The notes beneath the pieces are model-generated. The model was not told the DNA's origin, did no database searches, and saw only the letters and a list, made by a program, of their open reading frames with translations. A stretch of 7,824 nucleotides of DNA from the NCBI GenBank assembly GCA_022615215.1, contig JAKEHD010000412.1:1-7824 (forward strand). The letters are read 5' to 3'. Numbering within the stretch: the first letter of the stretch is position 1; every line of letters begins with the position of its first letter. This document shows positions 1-4,686 of this stretch, one piece after another. The translations under genes and the position numbers were made by a program. This stretch comes from Blastocatellia bacterium (GTDB lineage: Bacteria > Acidobacteriota > Blastocatellia > UBA7656).

Positions 1-82
1 AAGGATGAAGGCGGAAGGATGAAGGATGAAAACCGGAGTGAAGCTATCGATTCATCCTTCATCCCTCATCCTTCATCCTTCC
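1..82. repeat. Facing GGATGAA minisatellite arms (inverted repeat)
   Basis: Bases 1-30 are built from AAGGATGAAGG units and bases 51-80 are their reverse complement, with 27 of 30 positions pairing across a 20-base spacer (31-50). Read on the + strand, the right arm gives the peptide HPSSLILHPS, which I associate with intergenic repeats of Blastocatellia-type Acidobacteriota (memory-based inference). The left edge of the window lies inside the left arm, so the element may extend further. Confidence 0.8.
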
Positions 83-180
83 AAACGCCCCTGCACCCCT
101 GCACAGATTTTGAGATCATCCGATGATTTTCGGATTGAGGGATGTGTGATTAAAGATATCATTTTTGCAACGATTTTACG

Positions 181-210
181 TTGTTCGCAGACGCAGGCTG
201 TCTGTATAAT
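181..210 (+). promoter_or_regulatory. Possible sigma70-type promoter for the subtilase gene
   Basis: A perfect TATAAT lies at 205-210, with TTGTTC at 181-186 and an 18-base spacer. The -35 match is only 3 of 6. It would give a leader of about 170 bases before the protease start at 386. A second weaker pair, TTGAGG (135-140) and TATCAT (157-162) with a 16-base spacer, lies upstream and could serve instead. Confidence 0.35.
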
Positions 211-276
211 CTCTTTTGTTCTGGTTGCTGTTTCGATCTTTGCTCAAAGCTTCTCCCCATGCCGATTTTATGAAGA

Positions 277-310
277 GCTTCTCAGGCGCTCCTGGCGCAA
301 GCAGAGAAGC
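277..310 (+). other. Hairpin in the presumed 5' leader of the subtilase
   Basis: GCTTCTC (277-283) pairs perfectly with GAGAAGC (304-310). A second GCGC/GCGC stem (286-289 with 295-298) can form inside it. No U-run follows, so it does not look like a terminator. It may affect mRNA stability or translation of the downstream protease. Apart from this hairpin, the promoter candidates and the terminal repeat, I see nothing convincing in 83-385. Confidence 0.4.
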
Positions 311-385
311 AACCACCGGCATAAACTTTGGGCGCGAAGCTGCTGAACCGCTCTCCCGCTAAAAAAAATAGAGGTAGTTGTTTTT

Positions 386-2656
386 ATGAGAAGAAACTTT
401 TCCGTAATCGCGTGCCTGCTGATGCTTGCGATCATCGCGGCGTCAGGTTCCATTGGAGTTTTTCAAAACGTGAAGGCGCACCCGCGTTCTGCGCCTGAAG
501 GTTCATCCGCTCTCTCAGCACTGGCTTCACCTGTGCAGATGTCGGCCATCGTGGAGCTTGAGGGCGAATCTGTAATCAAACGCGAAAGGGCCGCAACAGC
601 GGCTTTCGGGCGGGGCCATAAAATAGATTTTCAATCGGCTCGCGCTCGCGCTTATGAAGCGGACCTGGAAGCCGAGCAGAACGATTTCCATTCGCGGGCT
701 GCGCTCATCTCTCCGGGCTTGCAGGTGAAAGAGCGGCTTCGCAAGGTCGCAAACGCCCTCGTCATCGAAGCGACGGGCACAGAGATCGCAGCGATGGCCG
801 CCCTTCCCGGAGTCAAACGCATAGAGCCTGTGAAGCATTATGACCTGACCTTGAGCGCGAGCGTTCCGCTCATCAGTGCGTCTGCTTTATGGGAGCGACT
901 CGGCGGCGCTCAGGTTGCGGGCGAGGGGATGAAGATCGCCATCATCGATAGCGGAATCGATAGCGGAAACCCTCTGTTTTCGGGTGCGGGATACGCGGCA
1001 CCTCCGGGGTTTCCTCGCGGAAACCTTGCATTCACAAACAACAAGGTGATCGTTGCGAAGACCTTTCTATCGGGCAACACCACTCCCCAGGATGAAAACG
1101 GGCACGGCACGAACGTGGCCGGCATAGCGGCGGGCAATCTCAATACGGCTTCGCCTCTGGGCGCTATATCGGGAGTCGCCCCTCGCGCTTACCTGGGCAA
1201 CTATCGCGTCTTCGGCGCGAGCGGTTCTACGAGCGACGCGACGATAGTCAGCGCCCTTGAAGAAGCATTGGTCGACGGGTTCGATGTGGCGAACATGAGC
1301 CTGGGCGCGGAAGCGGGCAACAGTCTCGACTTTCTGGCCCGCGCTGTAGAGACGGCTGTGGCCGGAGGGATGATAGTCGTAGTGGCGGCGGGCAACAGCG
1401 GCTCCGAAGAGATGACGATTTCATCGCCGGGCATAGCGCCCTCGGCCATAACGGTCGGAGCGGCGACCAATGCGCACGTTGTAGGGCCGACCGTTTCCGT
1501 GACGAGCCCCGAACCTGTCGCCGCGAGTGTAGCGGGACTCGGTTCGACGCCTGGGTCGGGAGGTGCGCCTTCGGCTTCGCTCGATTCCGCAATCGGGCCT
1601 CTCGCTTATGTTGACGGCGAATCTCTCGATGGGCAGAATCGGGCTTGCGGCGCATTGCCTGCGAACTCGCTCAACGGAAAAGTGGCCCTGATCGAGCGCG
1701 GGAACTGCACGTTTTCCGACAAGGTTGACAATGCGGCGGCGGCGGGGGCGAGGGCCGTCATCGTCTTCAATCAGACACTGAGCGAAAACCCTGAGAGCGG
1801 CGGAGAGAATATAGTCAATATGAGCGTGAGCGGGACGACCATCCCTTCGGTCTTCGTCACGCGCAGCAGCGGGCTTGCGCTCCGCGAATGGTTGAGGCTG
1901 CACCCGGACGCGCAATTGAGCATACAGCCTATAGGTTCGGGCGCGTTCGCTTCGGATGTGATAGCGAGTTTCAGTTCGCGCGGGCCTTCTTCTTTGAGCA
2001 CGCTCAAGCCCGACGTGACGGCTCCGGGCGTGAGCATTTACTCAGGGGCCATAACCGCGCTGACGGGCGGGGTGGCGGACCCAAGCGGTTTCAGGGCCGT
2101 GAACGGAACGAGTCAGGCCACGCCTCACATTGCAGGAGCGGCGGCGCTGGTACAACAGCTTCACCCTTCGTGGACTCCCGATCAGGTGAAATCTGCATTG
2201 ATGAGTTCAGCCGATGCGGCGGTCTTTTCGGACCTGGACAAAACGAATCCGGCGGGAGTGTTGAACGCAGGCGCGGGGCGCGTAAACCTTGCGCGGGCAA
2301 TCGATGTGAGCGCAACATGCGCGCCCGCGAGTCTGAGCTTCGGCATACATAAGCTGAAGAAGAAAAAGAAGAAGAACACCTACTCCATCGAATTGAGCAT
2401 CACGAGCGCGCTCGACGGGCAAAACACTTTCCTCGTAGCCATCGAGCAACTCGATCCGGGAGAAGGTTTCACGGTCACATCATCGGCCGAATCGGTCACG
2501 CTTGCGCGCAACGGGTCGGCCTCCGTCACTGTCACCATTCAGGCGGAAAAAAAGACTGCCGAGGCTCGCGACTACACAGGGTATGTGACCCTAAGCGACC
2601 CCGCAGGCGAGGTGATGAGAGTGCCCTTCTGGGCGCGGTACAAGAAGAAAAATTGA
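386..2656 (+). CDS. Secreted subtilisin-like serine protease (S8 family) with PA domain
   Basis: A 756-residue subtilase, predicted to be exported and to cut peptide bonds outside the cytoplasm. Residues 1-31 look like a signal peptide (RR followed by a hydrophobic stretch, possible cleavage after VKA). Residues about 52-150 resemble an I9-type inhibitory propeptide. The catalytic domain shows Asp188 (IAIIDSGID), His240 (NGHGTNVAG), oxyanion Asn337 (VAAGNSG) and Ser576 (NGTSQATPHIAG). All three triad motifs are intact. A protease-associated domain is inserted at about 400-515, with C421 and C441 as a possible disulfide. The C-terminal 110 residues look like a beta-sandwich (Fn3-like) and contain a run of six lysines at 658-663. 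The start at 386 is chosen because the signal peptide begins there; GAGG at 371-374 is a rather distant ribosome site. The substrate cannot be told from the sequence. The family call is firm; the exact subfamily is not. Confidence 0.95.
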   Translation: MRRNFSVIACLLMLAIIAASGSIGVFQNVKAHPRSAPEGSSALSALASPVQMSAIVELEGESVIKRERAATAAFGRGHKIDFQSARARAYEADLEAEQNDFHSRAALISPGLQVKERLRKVANALVIEATGTEIAAMAALPGVKRIEPVKHYDLTLSASVPLISASALWERLGGAQVAGEGMKIAIIDSGIDSGNPLFSGAGYAAPPGFPRGNLAFTNNKVIVAKTFLSGNTTPQDENGHGTNVAGIAAGNLNTASPLGAISGVAPRAYLGNYRVFGASGSTSDATIVSALEEALVDGFDVANMSLGAEAGNSLDFLARAVETAVAGGMIVVVAAGNSGSEEMTISSPGIAPSAITVGAATNAHVVGPTVSVTSPEPVAASVAGLGSTPGSGGAPSASLDSAIGPLAYVDGESLDGQNRACGALPANSLNGKVALIERGNCTFSDKVDNAAAAGARAVIVFNQTLSENPESGGENIVNMSVSGTTIPSVFVTRSSGLALREWLRLHPDAQLSIQPIGSGAFASDVIASFSSRGPSSLSTLKPDVTAPGVSIYSGAITALTGGVADPSGFRAVNGTSQATPHIAGAAALVQQLHPSWTPDQVKSALMSSADAAVFSDLDKTNPAGVLNAGAGRVNLARAIDVSATCAPASLSFGIHKLKKKKKKNTYSIELSITSALDGQNTFLVAIEQLDPGEGFTVTSSAESVTLARNGSASVTVTIQAEKKTAEARDYTGYVTLSDPAGEVMRVPFWARYKKKN

Positions 2657-2676
2657 CGACGACCTGTTTATAGAAT

Positions 2677-2691
2677 AGTCCACACCGGACT
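2677..2691 (+). other. Small hairpin between protease and downstream gene
   Basis: AGTCC (2677-2681) and GGACT (2687-2691) form a 5-bp stem around ACACC. There is no following T-run, so termination after the protease is not shown. I see no convincing promoter in the 66 bases between the two genes. Confidence 0.25.
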
Positions 2692-2722
2692 GAAGACAGC
2701 TATAGATTAACGGGAGAAACTT

Positions 2723-3046
2723 ATGCCTATAAGTCCTGCCACTGATGAGATCGGCAATCGTCCACAGTTGTCGGCGGCGACCGAAGAAGAAGCGATGACG
2801 CTCGTCAATCGATGGCTGCATCGTGAAGTCGGCATGGCTTTGAATGTTGAGAGCGCAACCTTCAACCCTGACACCTTCTGCTGGCATCTGCCGATACATC
2901 TGGCTTATGGCGCGACCGGTTCGCTGGGCATAGTGGGAGATATTTACCTGCATGCCGCCACCGGAGGATTTATCGGCGCGCCCTCCGTCACAGAACTGCG
3001 CCATCGGGCTGATGCTCTCGCCGCCGCTCGTGGAATTGAGGAATGA
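2723..3046 (+). CDS. Small protein of unknown function, partner of C39-like peptidase
   Basis: 107 residues, no signal peptide or membrane segment, so probably cytoplasmic. The start has a good Shine-Dalgarno, GGGAGA at 2712-2717, six bases from the ATG. The N-terminal part is a predicted helix (EEEAMTLVNRWL). The middle is a strand-rich section ending in GIVGDIYLHAATG (69-81), a pattern resembling the beta-hairpins of PepSY-like or similar small domains. The C-terminus is an Ala/Arg-rich helix. Its stop overlaps the start of the next gene (ATGA), which implies translational coupling and a joint function with the cysteine peptidase homologue. It could be that protein's inhibitor, chaperone or substrate adaptor; nothing in the sequence decides between these. 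I do not recognise a named family. Confidence 0.85.
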   Translation: MPISPATDEIGNRPQLSAATEEEAMTLVNRWLHREVGMALNVESATFNPDTFCWHLPIHLAYGATGSLGIVGDIYLHAATGGFIGAPSVTELRHRADALAAARGIEE

Positions 3047-3492
3047 TTCAGTGGTTTGAGCAAGAACATCCTGCTGCGTGTATAGCGGCTTGTCTCAGAA
3101 TGGTTCTGAGCGGCTTAGGGGTGCATTGCACGGAAAAGGAACTTCGCAGACTACTTGGAAATCCGCGCTTTGGGCTGACATTAGGGCAATCTGCTATCAA
3201 GCTCTCGGAATGCGGCGCAGTAGCCGAGTGGCACTCCGATTGGGGTATGGACGACCTGCGCGATTCGGTGCGTGACGGCAATTATCCTATAGTCGGCATT
3301 GAGCGGCGTTACTTCGGGCACCTCAGCGCCGCCCATGCTGTGGTTGTCGTAGCTATGCACGCAACAGAGATCGAGATGCTCGACCCTCTACTTGGCCCTG
3401 AGCCTCGCCTGTCGCAGATTGAAACCTTTGCTGCCGCCTGGCATAGTGCGGGACAAGAAGTGCTGATATTGATCACGCCATTTTTACCCTGA
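3043..3492 (+). CDS. C39/papain-like cysteine peptidase homologue, stand-alone
   Basis: 149 residues. The N-terminus carries QEHPAACIAACLRMVL, which aligns with the C39 pattern Q-x5-C-G-x-A-C-L. Gln7 would be the oxyanion residue and Cys13 the nucleophile. His98 (AAHAVVVVAM) and Asp114 (MLDPLLG) complete a plausible Cys-His-Asp triad, with the spacing expected for C39 peptidase domains. In ABC transporters such domains trim double-glycine leaders, but here there is no transporter fusion, no membrane helix and no signal peptide. It is therefore a free cytoplasmic domain. It starts within the stop of the 107-residue gene (ATGA at 3043-3046). Substrate unknown; no bacteriocin-like precursor with a GG leader is visible nearby. 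Fold assignment is by motif only. Confidence 0.8.
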   Translation: MIQWFEQEHPAACIAACLRMVLSGLGVHCTEKELRRLLGNPRFGLTLGQSAIKLSECGAVAEWHSDWGMDDLRDSVRDGNYPIVGIERRYFGHLSAAHAVVVVAMHATEIEMLDPLLGPEPRLSQIETFAAAWHSAGQEVLILITPFLP

Positions 3493-3496
3493 GTTG

Positions 3497-3520
3497 CATC
3501 CTTAATAGTGGCGAAGGATG
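3497..3520. terminator. Possible bidirectional terminator hairpin between convergent genes
   Basis: CATCCTT (3497-3503) and AAGGATG (3514-3520) form a 7-bp stem with a 10-base loop, in the 50-base gap between the convergent genes ending at 3492 (+) and 3543 (-). No long T-run follows on either strand, so the terminator reading rests on position. The stem uses the same AAGGATG word as the repeat at the left edge of the window. Confidence 0.4.
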
Positions 3521-3542
3521 TTGGAGTCCCATAAATAAGCCG

Positions 3543-3992
3543 TCAAGATGAAAGCGGTTCGACAATATGTTTGTTTCTTTCCTCTTCGATTTCATCAAAG
3601 AGCTTCATTGCTTCTGGATCGTTTTCGAATATTCCGTAATGTTCGTATTCCCTGGCTGTGAGCGGGGCGGCCGTCTCTTCCTGTTTCGCAAGCGACAGAG
3701 TTACAGTCTTTGCGGATATGCATTCTTCTGCGCGCCCGGCTTTTACCTGCTGCGCGATCCACTCTTCTTCCTCCTGGGGCGGCATCTCCGGCTGGCCGGG
3801 CCTGAGCTTGGAGCGATCCAGGATTTCGCGCAGTCTGTCCCAATCGTAATCATTCTTGGGTGATTCGAGGATAACGCCTCTCTCCTCGCTCTCCAGGGTA
3901 ACATCAACGCCCTCTGAGGCGATGAACTGGCGCAATGCGACGATTAGAGAATCGAGCTTCGAGTCGTCTTTCAATTTCAGAATCAGTTCCAT
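3543..3992 (-). CDS. Acidic protein of unknown function
   Basis: 149 residues from the ATG at 3992. The reading frame is open further upstream to an ATG at 4064. I prefer 3992 because AGAAGAG and GAGG lie just before it and a promoter-like pair (4013-4042) lies inside the longer version. The N-terminus is MELILKLKDDSKLDSLIVAL, a strand then helix that might be a small dimerisation unit. It continues with DYDWDRLREILDRSKLRPG, a PPQEEEEW acidic linker, and a C-terminal segment with DEIEEER. The protein is soluble, with no Cys cluster or membrane segment. Its general look (short, acidic, strand-helix start) recalls antitoxin-type proteins, but no toxin partner lies downstream. I do not recognise the family. 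It shares a divergent control region with the gene at 4140. Confidence 0.8.
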   Translation of the reverse strand: MELILKLKDDSKLDSLIVALRQFIASEGVDVTLESEERGVILESPKNDYDWDRLREILDRSKLRPGQPEMPPQEEEEWIAQQVKAGRAEECISAKTVTLSLAKQEETAAPLTAREYEHYGIFENDPEAMKLFDEIEEERNKHIVEPLSS

Positions 3993-4012
3993 AAGTCTCT
4001 TCTTTCCTCGTG

Positions 4013-4042
4013 ATGGTAGGTTGGCTGCTGGCTTGATGTCAA
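4013..4042 (-). promoter_or_regulatory. Candidate promoter for the acidic protein gene
   Basis: On the minus strand there is a perfect TTGACA (4042 down to 4037), an 18-base spacer and TACCAT (4018 down to 4013, 4 of 6 to consensus). Transcription would begin near 4006, giving a 14-base leader with AGAAGAG before the ATG at 3992. The -35 overlaps a 12-bp palindrome, CTTGATGTCAAG (4032-4043), which could be an operator. Confidence 0.4.
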
Positions 4043-4102
4043 GAGCGAGCATCCGCCAAATCATACTTCAGGCGTGATGAGAAATGTATGGCTCCCATCC
4101 TG

Positions 4103-4147
4103 TTGACCCGTTTCATCGTTGCTCATTATCATCACTGTTATGAGCAA
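4103..4147 (+). promoter_or_regulatory. Candidate leaderless promoter with overlapping dyad
   Basis: TTGACC (4103-4108) and TATCAT (4127-4132) match the sigma70 consensus 5 of 6 each, with an 18-base spacer. The predicted transcription start falls at 4138-4140, on the ATG at 4140, and no Shine-Dalgarno precedes that ATG. Both points suit a leaderless mRNA. TTGCTCAT (4119-4126) and ATGAGCAA (4140-4147) are a perfect 8-bp inverted repeat that brackets the -10 box and contains the start codon. This would be a suitable place for a repressor. Confidence 0.5.
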
Positions 4148-4427
4148 GCAAGTTATCATCGAAGAACTCCCGTATGATCCGGAGTTCGAGCGCCTGTTCA
4201 AGCAAGCCGAGCGGAATCTTATGTGGTTCAGCGAGCACGCCGAAGAGCTTGAAGTCTTCAAAAAGTATCGTGGTCGTTATGTGGCTGCCGCAGGCGGGGA
4301 ACTGTTTGTCGGAGACAGCCGCGAAGAAGTCGAACGGCTAGCCCGCGAAAAGCATCCCGACGAGATGCCGCACGTGCGCTATATTCCGCGCGAAAAAGGT
4401 CCTCGCATCTATGCGTGTCAACGGTAA
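4140..4427 (+). CDS. DUF5678-like small protein
   Basis: 95 residues from the ATG at 4140. A TTG seven codons upstream (4119) keeps the frame open but is less likely, because the predicted promoter -10 box overlaps it. The N-terminal half is helical and acidic (LFKQAERNLMWFSEHAEELEVF). The core YRGRYVAAAGGELFVGDS, then EEVERLAREKHPDE and YIPREKGPRIYACQR, matches my memory of the DUF5678 family of small soluble bacterial proteins of unknown role. In that family the gene is often followed directly by a retropepsin-like aspartyl protease gene, and here a stub of such a gene appears to start at 4411. Function unknown. Confidence 0.8.
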   Translation: MSKQVIIEELPYDPEFERLFKQAERNLMWFSEHAEELEVFKKYRGRYVAAAGGELFVGDSREEVERLAREKHPDEMPHVRYIPREKGPRIYACQR

Positions 4428-4449
4428 GTGGCTGCTCTGTGATGATGAC
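4411..4449 (+). pseudogene. Probable 5' stub of a retropepsin-like aspartyl protease gene
   Basis: An ATG at 4411, overlapping the last 17 bases of the DUF5678-like gene, begins MRVNGKWLLCDDD. I recall this start from retropepsin-like proteins encoded next to DUF5678 genes (memory, not checked). The frame stays open to 4683, but beyond residue 13 the peptide is Arg/His/Pro-rich and has no D-T/S-G active-site motif. The gene therefore seems cut off near 4447 by a deletion or rearrangement. It could instead be a chance 90-residue ORF. Confidence 0.35.
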
Positions 4450-4533
4450 CATGCGCTCGACGGCCGCGCACAGAAAAGAGAGCGCCATCTCCCCGCCTTC
4501 ATCCACCACAGTTCGATCACAGGGAACCGCGCC

Positions 4534-4686
4534 TTATACCTGCACCTGCTCTCTGACTATTCGAATGCCCTCCCACGCGGGCAGCTTGCCCTCTTCCCGC
4601 GCGATGACGATCTGCAACCACCAATATGTTTCCAGCACGACCCGCCGCCGGTTTTCGTTTATGGCCGCATGCAGTACAAATAAACG
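4534..4686 (-). other. In-frame protein-like segment behind the methyltransferase stop
   Basis: Directly after the methyltransferase TGA (4687-4689), the same minus-strand frame stays open for 50 codons to a TAA at 4534-4536. The peptide includes ENRRRVVLETYWW, LQIVIAREEG and LPAWEGIRIVREQ and reads like genuine folded protein rather than shadow sequence. It has no ATG; the first standard start would be GTG at 4638. It may be the remnant of a separate gene, a lost C-terminal extension, or a product of readthrough. Outside this segment and the stub at 4411 I see nothing firm in 4428-4686. Confidence 0.4.

Noticed and set aside
26..346. 106-codon + ORF through the left repeat
   Set aside because: Its first part is the translated minisatellite (LSIHPSSLILHPS) and the remainder shows no domain-like pattern. 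It overlaps the likely promoter and leader of the subtilase.
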